DNA of 64,000 nucleotides from CAZLBC01 sp964557575 (GTDB lineage: Bacteria; Planctomycetota; Phycisphaerae; SM23-33): the NCBI GenBank assembly GCA_964557575.1, contig CAZLBC010000004.1, positions 56,429 through 120,428 of the forward strand, read 5' to 3'. Position 1 is the stretch's first letter; each line of letters begins with the position of its first letter. The position numbers and the translations under genes are program-made. The notes beneath the pieces were generated by a model. The model saw only the letters and a list, made by a program, of their open reading frames with translations, was not told the origin of the DNA and ran no database searches. Shown in pieces: positions 54,801 to 63,231 of the stretch.

Positions 54801-55551
54801 CGGCCATGACCACGGCGAGGCCCTCGTTGAGCAGGGCCAGCGTCTCACGGTCGCCGTCCTGCACGGCAAAGCAGAAATCCTGGCGAAATCCCTCGACGGG
54901 CCCCTTGATCAGTTCAAGATTGTCAAGGCCGGTCTCCTGTATGAGGCGGATCGCCACGATGCGCTGGGTGACCACGGCGTCGTGCCGCCCGCGGGAGAGT
55001 TCCTGCAGGGCCTCCTTGAAGGTGGGCGCGGTGCGGATAGCGATGCCGCGGTCTTCGCGCCGCAGGAATTCCTCGGCGTTGTCGCCCTTCATCACGGCGA
55101 CCCGGCGGCCCCGCAGGTCGCCGATATGCCGGATGCCGGTCGTTCCCGTGCGCACGACGATGGTTCCGTGGAGGGACAGGTAAGGAACGGTGAAGTCGAA
55201 GATCGATTCCCGCTCCGGTGTGCGGCCCACCAGCGGCAGCGCCTGCACCTCCCCTCGTTTCAACCAGCCACGCACCTCCGCCCAGGGACCGGTGCGAAAG
55301 GTGACCGCGCGGTCCATGGCGGACAGGGCGGCCCGCATCAGTTCGACGGAAAACCCACCGGCCCGCCCTTCATCGTCGACGATGCAAAACGGGGGGTAGT
55401 TGATCTCGCAACCGCTGGTAATCGGCGGTTTGGCCGTTTCCGTTTCCGCTGCCGTGACCAGGCCCGACAGCGCTGTCATGCAGGCAAAAAATACGGTCAC
55501 GACCGCGTATCGACAGGTGCGGGATGAGATCCGCATGCCAACGGTCCGCAT
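51880..55551 (-). CDS. hybrid sensor kinase with two periplasmic solute-binding domains
   Basis: The 1223-residue protein has a signal segment and two tandem family-3 solute-binding domains, about residues 45-275 and 280-505. One contains EINYPPFCIVDDEG, the other DHNYPPFEFLDEKG. A membrane helix at about 510-535 follows, then PAS (MLGWTADEVIGAP), a GAF-like region, and HisKA (KMEAVGRLAGGVAHDYNN). HATPase_c (GLGLSTVYGIVKQ) and a receiver domain (DLLVTDVIMPEMNGRE) complete it. AGGAG seven bases before ATG 55551 sets the start. It should sense amino acids or similar ligands and signal internally; no partner regulator adjoins it. It lies 104 bp downstream of the nine-gene operon. Confidence 0.93.
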   Translation of the reverse strand: MRTVGMRISSRTCRYAVVTVFFACMTALSGLVTAAETETAKPPITSGCEINYPPFCIVDDEGRAGGFSVELMRAALSAMDRAVTFRTGPWAEVRGWLKRGEVQALPLVGRTPERESIFDFTVPYLSLHGTIVVRTGTTGIRHIGDLRGRRVAVMKGDNAEEFLRREDRGIAIRTAPTFKEALQELSRGRHDAVVTQRIVAIRLIQETGLDNLELIKGPVEGFRQDFCFAVQDGDRETLALLNEGLAVVMADGTYRHLHAKWFAALQLPEHRRIVVGGDHNYPPFEFLDEKGRSAGYNVDLTRAIARETGMDIEIRLQPWAKIRRALADGEIDALQGMFYSTQRDLVFDFTPAHTVNHCVAVVRAGEGPAPATVGALAGMRIVVQRGDIMHDFAREHDLDEQVTAVDSPEDALRELAAGKHDCALVSRLTALYCIEKHGWDTLVVGRESLLSPRYCYAVPNNRQALLAQFSEGLQMLKKSGEYRRIREKWMGVYEEKPLSLTEALRYSAMVLVPLLVVFLAVLIWLWTLRRQVASRTAALRKSEEFQRAMIACSPVALYSIDTEGTVLAWNDSTERMLGWTADEVIGAPLPIVPEDRREEFAAFRRKVMETGGFTGAEFVRRKKDGSLFDGSLSAGPIHDEEGKIIGIMASMEDITARKAAERRIEHLNRVLLAIRDVNQLIVRERDPDRLIRAACRILVEHRGYASALIVRTDENKRPMSWAEAGLADAAGPLSESLERGELPPCCAKARDAGGSVVIGEDESACGRCAAALACGSDALAAPLVQEGKGMGYLGVRVGHCRGVDAEERNLVEEMAGDIAYALRSIKVETAGKESEAARAALEDQLRQAQKMEAVGRLAGGVAHDYNNMIGVILGYAEMAMGKMAPADPLYNYLHEIHRAAGRSADITNQLLAFARKQTIAPVLLDLNTTVEAMLNMLGRLIGEDVALSWKPGPGLWTVKVDPAQIDQVLVNLCINARDAIAGVGRVTIETNNVTVDESYCNEHAECRPGEYVMLAVSDDGCGMDGDTVATIFEPFFTTKETERGTGLGLSTVYGIVKQNGGIVNVYSEPGAGTTFKIYLPRHAGEAEETIPEKEPDTQAGRGETLLLVEDEPSIMQLGVLMLEELGYQVLAAAAPGEAITAAAEHAGTVDLLVTDVIMPEMNGRELAERLRERYPSLKTLYMSGYTANVIAHHGVLDEGVHFIEKPFSAKGLAAKVREALEEE

Positions 55552-55655
55552 TGCTGTTCTCCTCGCATGTGGCCTCTTTGAATGGTCTCCTCGCCCGAAA
55601 AATACCGCAAACGCCGTGTAATCAAGAGAACACTACCACTCGCGCCCTGCCACTT

Positions 55656-56870
55656 TCACGACATCTTCTCGCCGCACGACGGGCAGAACTTCGCGCCGTC
55701 CTGCACGTCCTTTCCGCACTTCGGGCACGCCGGGGGTTTGGTGTCGCCGCCGAGCTGCGCCTCGCCGCAGTTCCCGCAGAACTTCGCGCCCTGTGGGACC
55801 TTTGCCCCGCAGTTGTGGCAGAACAGCGTCGTGGCGATCGCCGAGCCGCAGGACATGCAGAACTTCGCGCCCGCGGGGACCTGTGCCCGGCACTGCGGGC
55901 AGGCCGCCCCCGCCGCCGCGGCGCCACCGCCGGCGGCCGGTCCGCCCCCGGGCGCCGGAACGGGAGCCGCCGCCCCGCCGGCGCCACCGCCCCCCTGCTG
56001 CGTCGCGCCCTGCATGCTCTGGCTGAGCATCCCCGCCATCGTTGCCCCGAAACCGGCGCCCATCCCGAGCCCCATGCCCGCGGAGGCGGCGCCGCCCGCG
56101 CCGCCGCCCGCGCCGCCGCCCTGGGCGGCGTCCTGCATGGCCCGGGCCGCCTTCAGTTTCATATACTTGTCGAGGTTGCCGAGGGCGGCCATGCCCGACC
56201 GCTCGTCGATCATGGCCTGGACCTCCTTCGGCGGGGTGATCGCGCCGATGTAGAGATCGACGAGTTCGAGACCGTACTTGGTGAAGTCCTCCATCGCCCG
56301 CGCCTTGAGGGCCGCGGCCAGCTCGTCGTAGGCCCGGCCGAGGTCCAGGACCGTGTCGAGGTTCTCGCCGAGCACGTCGTTGAGGCGGGCCACGATCAGG
56401 TCGCGGAGGTAATCCTCGATCATGTCGGTGGTGTACAGTCCCTGCGTGCCGGCCAGTTCGTTCAAAAAGATCGACGACTCCTCGATTCGCAGGGAGAATT
56501 TCCCGAAGCTCCTGAGCCGCACCATGTCCAGTTCGCTGTCGCGGAAGACGATGGGCTGCTTGGTCCCCCACTTCAGGTCGATGAACGTCTTCTTGGCGAC
56601 GAAGTAGACCTGGGCCTGGAACGGCACCTCCGTCCAGGGGATGCTGAGTATCTTCGTGAGAATCGGGACGTTCTGCGTGGTCAGCGTGTGCCGGCCGGGG
56701 CCGAACGTGTCGTAGGCCTTCCCGTCGCGGAAGAAAATACCTTCCTGGTTTTCCTGCACGATCAACTGGGCACCGATCTTGATGTCCGCCGACCCCTCCG
56801 GCGGCTCCCGGTGGATCAACTGCTTGCCCGATTCGTCGAAAAACTTGATGACTTCCATTCGAATGGCCAT
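55656..56870 (-). CDS. SPFH-domain protein with three C-terminal zinc ribbons
   Basis: The 404-residue protein belongs to the virion-core-like/YdjI SPFH group. The N-terminal half has VQENQEGIFFRDGKAYDTFGPG and TKYGLELVDLYIGAITPPKEV. A Gly/Ala-rich low-complexity segment (residues about 250-320) follows. Three CxxC pairs then occur (CPQC..CMSC, CHNC..CGNC, CPKC..CPSC). There is no membrane helix; association with membranes through SPFH assembly is inferred. AGGAGGT lies before ATG 56870. It is the last gene of the nine-gene operon. Confidence 0.85.
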   Translation of the reverse strand: MAIRMEVIKFFDESGKQLIHREPPEGSADIKIGAQLIVQENQEGIFFRDGKAYDTFGPGRHTLTTQNVPILTKILSIPWTEVPFQAQVYFVAKKTFIDLKWGTKQPIVFRDSELDMVRLRSFGKFSLRIEESSIFLNELAGTQGLYTTDMIEDYLRDLIVARLNDVLGENLDTVLDLGRAYDELAAALKARAMEDFTKYGLELVDLYIGAITPPKEVQAMIDERSGMAALGNLDKYMKLKAARAMQDAAQGGGAGGGAGGAASAGMGLGMGAGFGATMAGMLSQSMQGATQQGGGGAGGAAAPVPAPGGGPAAGGGAAAAGAACPQCRAQVPAGAKFCMSCGSAIATTLFCHNCGAKVPQGAKFCGNCGEAQLGGDTKPPACPKCGKDVQDGAKFCPSCGEKMS

Positions 56871-56876
56871 GGTCGA

Positions 56877-57455
56877 TTACCTCCTGTCCTCGGTCGGTTC
56901 GGTCGATTCGTCGTGCGGGGCGGGTTTCTGCAGCAGTTGCTCGCGCCCGTCGAGCGTGGTGTCGAGTTCGCGGCAGAACCGTATCAGGTCGTCGGTCGCG
57001 GCCGTGAGTTCCGCGGCCGGTTTGGCGGGGTCCGCGAGGTCGCCGACTTTTTTCTCGAGCGTTTCGACGGTCTCGATGAGGCCGGCGTCGAAGGCGTACA
57101 ACCGGTCAAGTTCCTGTTCCCGGACCTTCACCGCGTCGAAGAGTCCCGCGTACCCGTAGGAGGCGTGCTGGATGCGACCGCGCACCCGCTCCATCGCCTT
57201 CTTCGCGCGGTCGACCTCGTTGACCAGGCCCAGCATGTCCATGCCGCCGCGGTCGGTCAGGTCCCGCATCACCGGGTCGAGCTTACTCCGCAGGCGGTCG
57301 ATACGCCCCGCGAGATGGTCCCGCAGGAGCTTGTCGGTCTCCCGCCGCTCTTCCTTTTCGAGGTATCCCTTGAAACCGGGAATCGCGTGCAGTATCCGCT
57401 CGAACCAGTTCCGGTCCTGCCGCGCCTTGTCTCGTACGTCACCGCCGTCGCTCAT
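56877..57455 (-). CDS. coiled-coil protein, unknown
   Basis: The 192-residue product is helical and highly charged, with likely coiled coils at about residues 30-110 and 120-165 (RIDRLRSKLDPVMRDL, LIETVETLEKKVGDL). No signal peptide or membrane helix. Its place directly upstream of the SPFH gene (6-bp gap) suggests partnership. GAGGTG precedes ATG 57455. Confidence 0.75.
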   Translation of the reverse strand: MSDGGDVRDKARQDRNWFERILHAIPGFKGYLEKEERRETDKLLRDHLAGRIDRLRSKLDPVMRDLTDRGGMDMLGLVNEVDRAKKAMERVRGRIQHASYGYAGLFDAVKVREQELDRLYAFDAGLIETVETLEKKVGDLADPAKPAAELTAATDDLIRFCRELDTTLDGREQLLQKPAPHDESTEPTEDRR

Positions 57456-57468
57456 GGTTCACCTCGTT

Positions 57469-58023
57469 TCAGAATACGTCTGTGCCCGCGCTGAGCTGCT
57501 TTTCGACATCGTCGGCGTAGTCGGCAATATCCGTCAGGTAGTGCCGCAGCGCCGCGGCGTCCGCGGTCGCGGCGAGCTGTTTTTCGGTCATGACGAAATA
57601 GTCCTTGCCCTGGAAGGTCTTTACCGCGAACGCGCCGGCGGTCACCTTGTTGTTCAGCCGCAGCAGGTCCATCGCGTGTGTCGGATCGGCCGGGCCGCAG
57701 ATGGAATAGAACGCGACGATATCGTTTCCGTCGTCGTCGTGCCCCTTGAAGGTCACGTACACCGTCTGGCTGCGGTCCGCGCCGACGGGAATCTTCACTT
57801 TCCATCCCGACGCAACCTCTTCGTGCTCGAAGTTCGAATCCGCGGCGATCTTTCGCAGGAGGGCGACGGTACGCTCCTCCGGCAGTGCCGGGCTCTCGTT
57901 CGGAACCGGCTCCGCGGCGTCGGCCGCGTCGCCGGACAGGTCCCTGCCGCACTGGATGCAAAACCCGCAACCCGCGTGATTCTCGAAGCCGCACTCGTCG
58001 CACGTGTAGTCGTTTTCAGCCAT
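57469..58023 (-). CDS. zinc-ribbon protein, unknown
   Basis: The 184-residue product opens with a zinc ribbon (CDECGFENHAGCGFCIQCG), then an acidic linker and an alpha/beta domain. The latter has VASGWKVKIPVGADRSQTVYV and YFVMTEKQLAATADAAALR, resembling a YbjN/type III chaperone-like fold. AGGGAG precedes ATG 58023, so the longer frame to 58080 is not used. It lies between the synthase and coiled-coil genes. Confidence 0.75.
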   Translation of the reverse strand: MAENDYTCDECGFENHAGCGFCIQCGRDLSGDAADAAEPVPNESPALPEERTVALLRKIAADSNFEHEEVASGWKVKIPVGADRSQTVYVTFKGHDDDGNDIVAFYSICGPADPTHAMDLLRLNNKVTAGAFAVKTFQGKDYFVMTEKQLAATADAAALRHYLTDIADYADDVEKQLSAGTDVF

Positions 58024-58037
58024 GGTCAACTCCCTGT

Positions 58038-59621
58038 TCAGTCGAGGTACTTGTGGTAGCCGCGCCGGTACAGGCTGCACACCACCGGGTCGTTCAGCCG
58101 GCTGACCGGGGTTTCCACGCGGTCCATGTCGGCGGGAAACCGGAACAGCCCCGGCAGGATGTCATCGGTAAGATACCGTGTTTCAACCGTGATCGCGATA
58201 CTTTTTCCCGGGTCCGCCCGGGTGCAGGCGAGCATGAACCCCCACTGCCCGAACGTCGGCACGTGGGTGTGGTAGGGATGGACGCGGAGCGGCCGCGCCG
58301 CGCCGGCCTCCCCGATTCCCTTCTCGAGCGTCGCGGCGATGCACCAGAACGCCTCCCGCGAGCGGAAGGGGCTGGTCGCCTGGACGGCGACCGCCCCCCC
58401 CGCGGCGAGACGGCGCCCAACGAGGCGGTAGAACGATTGGGAATAGAGTTTGCCGAGGTTCGCCGTGCTCGGGTCGGGCAGATCGATGAGGATGACATCG
58501 TAGCGGCGGGCGGTCTCGCGCAGGTAGTTCAGGGCGTCGCGGTTGTGGACGCGAACCGTCGGATCAAGCAGCGCGCGGCCGTTGATTGCCAGGAGCATGG
58601 GCTGTTTCGAAAAGAGGTCGGTCACCGCGGGATCGATATCCACCAGGTCAACCCGCACCACGTCGGGATACTTGAGGGCCTCCCGGGCGGCGCACCCGTC
58701 GCCGCCGCCGAGGATCAGCACCGCCGCGCGGCGTTCCGCCGACGCCATGGCCGGATGCACCAGTGCCTCGTGGTAGCGGTACTCGTCGACGCTGCTGAAC
58801 TGCAGGTGGCCGTCCAGGTAGAGCCTGATGTCGTCGCGCCACCGCGTGATGACCATCCGCTGGTAGGTCGTCTCCTCGGTGTAGACGATCTCGTCGCGGT
58901 AGAGGCGGTTTTCCAGGAAACGCACCATGCGGGTGCTGAAGACCGCGCCGGCCGAGAGGGCCGCCAGGCCCAAAATGCCCGCGGCCGCCAGCGCCCGGAA
59001 GTGCCTTCCCAGGTGTCGGCGAAACCGCCAGACCAGCAGGCCGGCGACCAGCACGTTGAGTATGCCCATCGCGAAGCACGCCCGGACGAGCGTCAGGTGC
59101 GGCAGCAGGAGAAAGGGAAACGCCAGGGATGCCGCCAGGGCCCCGAGGTAGTCGGCGCACAGGACGTGCGAGAGGGTGACCCGCAGGGTATTGAAGCCGC
59201 GGAATATGCGTACCAGGAGGGGGATCTCCAGTCCGACGAGCACCCCGATCAGGGCGATGACGGCCACCATCACCGGCCGGTAGGCCGCGGTGTAACTGTA
59301 GGTGGCCATGGCGATCAGGCCCAGGAACCCCCCGACGATGCCGACGGAAAGCTCGATCCACGCCAGGGCGGACAGGAGGTTGCCGCGGAGATACTTCGAG
59401 AAGAACGACCCGGCCCCCATCGCCGTCAGGTAGAGGCCGATGACGAGCGAGAACTGCGTGACGGAATCGCCGAGCAGGTAGCTGGAGACGGTGCCGGCGG
59501 CCAGTTCGTACACCAGCCCGCAGATCGCCAGGACGAAGACCACCCCCAGCAGGAGCAGTTCCGCCGATCGCTCGACCGGCAGTGCGTCGCCGGCGGCGCG
59601 TGCGGGAGGATCACTTTCCAT
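58038..59621 (-). CDS. membrane-embedded spermidine-synthase-like protein
   Basis: The 527-residue product has seven N-terminal membrane helices (starting LLLGVVFVLAICGLVYEL, ALAWIELSVGIVGGFLGLIA). A polyamine aminopropyltransferase domain follows, with LILGGGDGCAAREALKY, VDLVDIDPAVTDLF and DVILIDLPDPSTANLGKLYS, all retained. The acceptor may not be putrescine. It overlaps the 69-aa gene by 11 bases and lies in the operon with DUF350 and DUF4178 proteins, a combination I recall from other phyla. Confidence 0.88.
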   Translation of the reverse strand: MESDPPARAAGDALPVERSAELLLLGVVFVLAICGLVYELAAGTVSSYLLGDSVTQFSLVIGLYLTAMGAGSFFSKYLRGNLLSALAWIELSVGIVGGFLGLIAMATYSYTAAYRPVMVAVIALIGVLVGLEIPLLVRIFRGFNTLRVTLSHVLCADYLGALAASLAFPFLLLPHLTLVRACFAMGILNVLVAGLLVWRFRRHLGRHFRALAAAGILGLAALSAGAVFSTRMVRFLENRLYRDEIVYTEETTYQRMVITRWRDDIRLYLDGHLQFSSVDEYRYHEALVHPAMASAERRAAVLILGGGDGCAAREALKYPDVVRVDLVDIDPAVTDLFSKQPMLLAINGRALLDPTVRVHNRDALNYLRETARRYDVILIDLPDPSTANLGKLYSQSFYRLVGRRLAAGGAVAVQATSPFRSREAFWCIAATLEKGIGEAGAARPLRVHPYHTHVPTFGQWGFMLACTRADPGKSIAITVETRYLTDDILPGLFRFPADMDRVETPVSRLNDPVVCSLYRRGYHKYLD

Positions 59622-59820
59622 GCCGCGGTCCGCCGCCGATGAACACGGGCATGAAATAGCGTCCGCGGCGCCCGGTCCGGTTCACCGAACCCTCCCGGAC
59701 GCTGACGCTGACGGGCTCCTTGACCGGCTGCTGTACCCCGTAGCCCTTGCTGCTGACGTGGAAGGCGGTGAAAACGACCCCCGCCAGGATGACCGCCAGT
59801 ATCGGTATGCCTTTGCTCAT
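59611..59820 (-). CDS. small membrane-anchored protein of the operon
   Basis: The 69-residue product has one N-terminal helix (IPILAVILAGVVFTAFHV). An exported basic tail follows: VSVREGSVNRTGRRGRYF, ending in IGGGPRHGK. Gly-rich C-termini ending GGGPxxGK occur, from memory, in small proteins of DUF350 operons; this needs checking. GGGAG precedes ATG 59820. It overlaps the synthase gene. Confidence 0.65.
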   Translation of the reverse strand: MSKGIPILAVILAGVVFTAFHVSSKGYGVQQPVKEPVSVSVREGSVNRTGRRGRYFMPVFIGGGPRHGK

Positions 59821-59833
59821 CTGTTATGTCTCC

Positions 59834-61879
59834 CTACGCCTCTTTGCGTTTCTTGACGAACGACGCGTACCGCGCGAATTCTATAACCGCCGGTATGAGC
59901 AGCAGGACGGCCGCTATGATGTAATACCGCGCCACCGTGACCCCCTGGTACATCGTAATCGTGACCGGTTTCCCCGCCGTATTGCTCCTTTGCGTGGCCC
60001 CCCACCCGCTGCCGGCCTCCCCGAGCAGCAGCAGGCGGTATTTCCCCGGTTCGGCGATTTTGAACACCACCGCGTCGCTGGTGCTGCCCTCGCTCCAGTC
60101 GGAACCGCTGTAGTAGGAAATGGTCGAGGAGAAGTCCAGGATCGCCTTATCGTCCTCGTTCACCACCGCCGCGCCGAGGTAGATCCACGAGTTCCGGACG
60201 GGGGCGTGCAGGGTTGCCTTGCAGACGGTATTCTTCGCCGTCACCGTGAACGGCTCGGTCATGAAGGGCTTCTCGCCGACGAACCGCTTGTTGTACTGCG
60301 CGGGCTGAACGGTGTATGTCTGTATCTTCCTGCCGCTGAAAAACGCGGACGCCGCCAGGATCGCGCAGACCGCCGCCGCGGCGACGAACACCCACTTCGA
60401 CTGCCGCCGGAAGGGCCCGGCCGGGTACGGCTGGTTGCCGGCGACTCCCTTCCGCCGCGGGAGCTGCGCGGGTTTCATACCGAAGGCCTTCGCGACGTCC
60501 TCCGGTTGCACGTACTCCATCAGGAACGCCTCGAATTCCGTCTCGGTCGTCTCGTAACTGAGCATGTACGGCGGGCCGGCCTTATCGGCGTAGCGTATTT
60601 CGTCGCCGATCGCGGCCACCCACGGCAGTTCCCCGTCGACAAACTCGATCTGCGCTTTTCCGCCCTCGTAGTTCCACCAGCGCCGTCCCCTCCACGTCAT
60701 GCCGTTGCGGAAATCTCTCAGGCCGGGACAGTCCGTCACCTTCCGCCCGTAATCGAAATGGCCGTCCTCCACATCCAGCCAGCGGTACCCGGCGTCGGGA
60801 TTGTGGAGCATGAACTCGTCCCAGCGGTAGATCCCCTCCTTGTACCGCAGGTGCCCGGTGACCTCGAATACAACGCCTTCGAAACGGCACGTCTGCCCGA
60901 GTGTGAAGGGCACCTTCGGCCGGCGGGCGTCCTTCAGGCTGCCCAGGACCGAGGGCTTTTCCGCGGAAACGTCGAGCTGGGCGCTGCAGAACGAGCACAC
61001 CACGCTCTTCGCATCCGCCCCTCCCTTCAGCGGGATGGCCGCCCCGCAGCCCGCGCAGGTCACGCGGCGCAGGGTCAGGTCGAGCGTCGATCCGCAGTAC
61101 TGACATTCCATCGATGCGGCGCCGGCCGACGGAATCTGCAGGGGCGCGCCGCACGAAAAGCACTTGATATCGAGCGAACGGTCTCCGCCGCCGCCCTTGA
61201 CGATCCGTTCACGCTGCGACTCCCCCGCCGCCCGCTCGGCGGCCAGGGCCCCGGTGTCCGCGCCGGCCTCTTCGGCGGTCATGTCCATGGACACCTCGTC
61301 GAGATCGAGCGGCCGCCCCCGGAATATCCGGCAGGACTGCCCGGCGGTGTCGTACTCCACCGTCGCCACGCTCTCCGCGCCCGCGAGATCGAGAAACGGC
61401 ACCTTCTCGCCGCTGAGGATCGCGAACGGGAGCTGCCCCTCCCCGCCCTCGCACGCGGCCGTCTCCTTTTCCCCGATGCGGTAGGTCGTCTCGCCGATGG
61501 TGATATCGTCTCCGGGGCTTGCCGCGTCGAACGCGACCGGGACGTCTTCTTCCTCCCCGCCGGTCTCGAGAGTGAAATCGGCGCCGTCTTCACCGACCCA
61601 CGCCGTGGAGCCGTCGTCGAAGGCCAGGTACCACTCGTCCCAGTATCCCTTCGTGTACCCGTACCGCACCCGCCCCAGGACCCTGAACGCCCGGTCCATG
61701 AGCTTCCCGGTGCCGCCGACGAAAAAGGGTCCGGGCGTCCGGGCGAGGACGGCCATCTTGCCGGAAACCCGGGCGGCCTTTTCATCCAGGACCACCGCCG
61801 ACTCGCAGTACGCGCAAACCACCATGTGCGCGAAACGGGAATCGGGTTCCAGTTCGGCGCCGCAGGAAGGACAAATCAT
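59834..61879 (-). CDS. double DUF4178 protein with zinc ribbons
   Basis: The 681-residue product has a zinc ribbon (CPSCGAELEPD), a first DUF4178 domain, zinc ribbons CFSCGAPLQIP..CQYCGS and CAGCGAAIPLK..CSFCSA, and a second DUF4178 (CRFEGVVFEVTGHLRYKEG). Two membrane helices flank a C-terminal exported domain (about WVFVAAAAVCAILAASAFF and YYIIAAVLLLIPAVIEFA). GTG 61885 sits too close to GGAGG; ATG 61879 is correctly spaced. Function unknown. Confidence 0.85.
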   Translation of the reverse strand: MICPSCGAELEPDSRFAHMVVCAYCESAVVLDEKAARVSGKMAVLARTPGPFFVGGTGKLMDRAFRVLGRVRYGYTKGYWDEWYLAFDDGSTAWVGEDGADFTLETGGEEEDVPVAFDAASPGDDITIGETTYRIGEKETAACEGGEGQLPFAILSGEKVPFLDLAGAESVATVEYDTAGQSCRIFRGRPLDLDEVSMDMTAEEAGADTGALAAERAAGESQRERIVKGGGGDRSLDIKCFSCGAPLQIPSAGAASMECQYCGSTLDLTLRRVTCAGCGAAIPLKGGADAKSVVCSFCSAQLDVSAEKPSVLGSLKDARRPKVPFTLGQTCRFEGVVFEVTGHLRYKEGIYRWDEFMLHNPDAGYRWLDVEDGHFDYGRKVTDCPGLRDFRNGMTWRGRRWWNYEGGKAQIEFVDGELPWVAAIGDEIRYADKAGPPYMLSYETTETEFEAFLMEYVQPEDVAKAFGMKPAQLPRRKGVAGNQPYPAGPFRRQSKWVFVAAAAVCAILAASAFFSGRKIQTYTVQPAQYNKRFVGEKPFMTEPFTVTAKNTVCKATLHAPVRNSWIYLGAAVVNEDDKAILDFSSTISYYSGSDWSEGSTSDAVVFKIAEPGKYRLLLLGEAGSGWGATQRSNTAGKPVTITMYQGVTVARYYIIAAVLLLIPAVIEFARYASFVKKRKEA

Positions 61880-61891
61880 GATCACGCCTCC

Positions 61892-62893
61892 TTAAGAAGC
61901 AGGTGCGGTGCTTTCGGTCAGGCAGATGAGCCGGTCGCCCCCCTGTATCACCAGCTCGCTGCGGGTGTCCACCAGGAGCCGGTCGCCGCGCCCGACGGCC
62001 AGGACCTGCATGTCGGGCAGGAATTCCGGCCCGGCCAGTTCCCGGAGTGTCTTCCCGTCGAGCCGGCCGCCTTCTTCAACGGGGATTTCCTCGAGGGACA
62101 TGCCGACGCCGGTGGAGACGATCTCGGTGACGAACCGCGACAGGAACCGTTTTTCCTTGGACTGCGCCAACAGCCGGCCGCTGAGAACGAAGGGAATCGT
62201 CAGCTCGTCGGCCCCGGCGCGGCGGAACTTGTCCTGGTTCTCCTTGCGTTCCACCTCAACGACGATCCTGGCCTCGGTCATGTCCCGCAGCGTAATCAGG
62301 CAGTCCAGCGACCGGGGGTCCTCCTCGAGGTCAACGATGATCACCGACGCCCTGTCGGCCCCCGCCCGCACCAGGTCCTCGCGGCGGCAGGGATCGCCGT
62401 TGACGTAGGTAACGCCCTTTCCGAGCTTCTCCAGTTCCCCCCCGACCGCGCCGTCGGTGCTGAGCACGTAGCATTCCTCTCCCAGTTCACCCAGTTCGAG
62501 AAGGCACTCGCGCACGGTCTCCGACCAGCCGCATATGAGTATGTGTTTTCTGTTTTTCACGGTTATCAGTCCTGTCTTTCGTTTTTCCGTCACGTCCAGG
62601 AGGATGGATATGAATCCTTCCACCACCAGCCCGAAGATGCCGATACCCATGATCATGAGCAGCATCGAGTGAATCCGGCCGGCGTCGGTGCAGGGACTCA
62701 GGTCCCCGTACCCCACGGTGGACATCGTGGTCAGCGTCCAGTACAGCGACTCGCCCCATGTTCCGCTCTCGATGTAGTGGAAACCGATCACCCCGTATAC
62801 CGTGGTCGCCGCCACCGCGACGGCGATCATCAGGAAGGTGGGGCGACGGCGGAAGAACCGGCGTATGCGCTTGAGTACGCGCCGCGGAATCAT
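61892..62893 (-). CDS. ion channel with TrkA-N domain
   Basis: The 333-residue product has a two-helix K+-channel pore with the selectivity filter TVGYGD, then a TrkA-N/RCK domain (NRKHILICGWSETVRECL) with NAD-type binding and a second RCK-like half. It should conduct K+ or a similar ion under cytoplasmic control. It lies between DUF350 and DUF4178 in the operon. Confidence 0.92.
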   Translation of the reverse strand: MIPRRVLKRIRRFFRRRPTFLMIAVAVAATTVYGVIGFHYIESGTWGESLYWTLTTMSTVGYGDLSPCTDAGRIHSMLLMIMGIGIFGLVVEGFISILLDVTEKRKTGLITVKNRKHILICGWSETVRECLLELGELGEECYVLSTDGAVGGELEKLGKGVTYVNGDPCRREDLVRAGADRASVIIVDLEEDPRSLDCLITLRDMTEARIVVEVERKENQDKFRRAGADELTIPFVLSGRLLAQSKEKRFLSRFVTEIVSTGVGMSLEEIPVEEGGRLDGKTLRELAGPEFLPDMQVLAVGRGDRLLVDTRSELVIQGGDRLICLTESTAPAS

Positions 62894-62915
62894 CGTTACG
62901 GCCGCTCCCGGTATC

Positions 62916-63218
62916 TCAGATGATGGCGGCAGCGATAATGATCGACAGGGCGATAAAGAGCCCGGCGAGCATCACTCCCACGGCGGTGTTCTGATCCTCG
63001 GCCAGTTCCTTGTGGAGCTTGTAGGGCGTGACCAGGTCGAACAGCTTGAACGCCACCAGCAGTACCACCATACCGATCGCCGAGTAGACCAGCGTGCTCA
63101 GGATGGGCCAGAGTGACAGCGATCCGGTGCCGCCCGCGGCGCCGTCCGCGGCCGGCGCGGGCATCGCGCCGATACAGAGACAGCAGCAGGCCGCCAGTTT
63201 TTGAAGCGTGTTCTTCAT
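62916..63218 (-). CDS. DUF350-family membrane protein
   Basis: The 100-residue product has a signal peptide (LQKLAACCCLCIGAMPAPA) and two membrane helices. The DUF350 motif KLFDLVTPYKLHKEL and NTAVGVMLAGLFIALSIII match the family. GAGGAG nine bases before ATG 63218 sets the start; the longer frame to 63263 is not used. E. coli YjfL is a homologue. Function unknown. Confidence 0.82.
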   Translation of the reverse strand: MKNTLQKLAACCCLCIGAMPAPAADGAAGGTGSLSLWPILSTLVYSAIGMVVLLVAFKLFDLVTPYKLHKELAEDQNTAVGVMLAGLFIALSIIIAAAII

Positions 63219-63231
63219 CGTGTCGTTCTCC

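Noticed and set aside
55524..57494. A 656-codon open frame on the plus strand
   Set aside because: Antisense to the SPFH and coiled-coil genes, with low-complexity composition and no recognisable motif.
59747..62923. A 1058-codon open frame on the plus strand
   Set aside because: It is antisense to DUF4178, the channel and other strongly supported genes. Its composition (Arg/Pro/Gly/His-rich) is typical of a GC-rich shadow frame.
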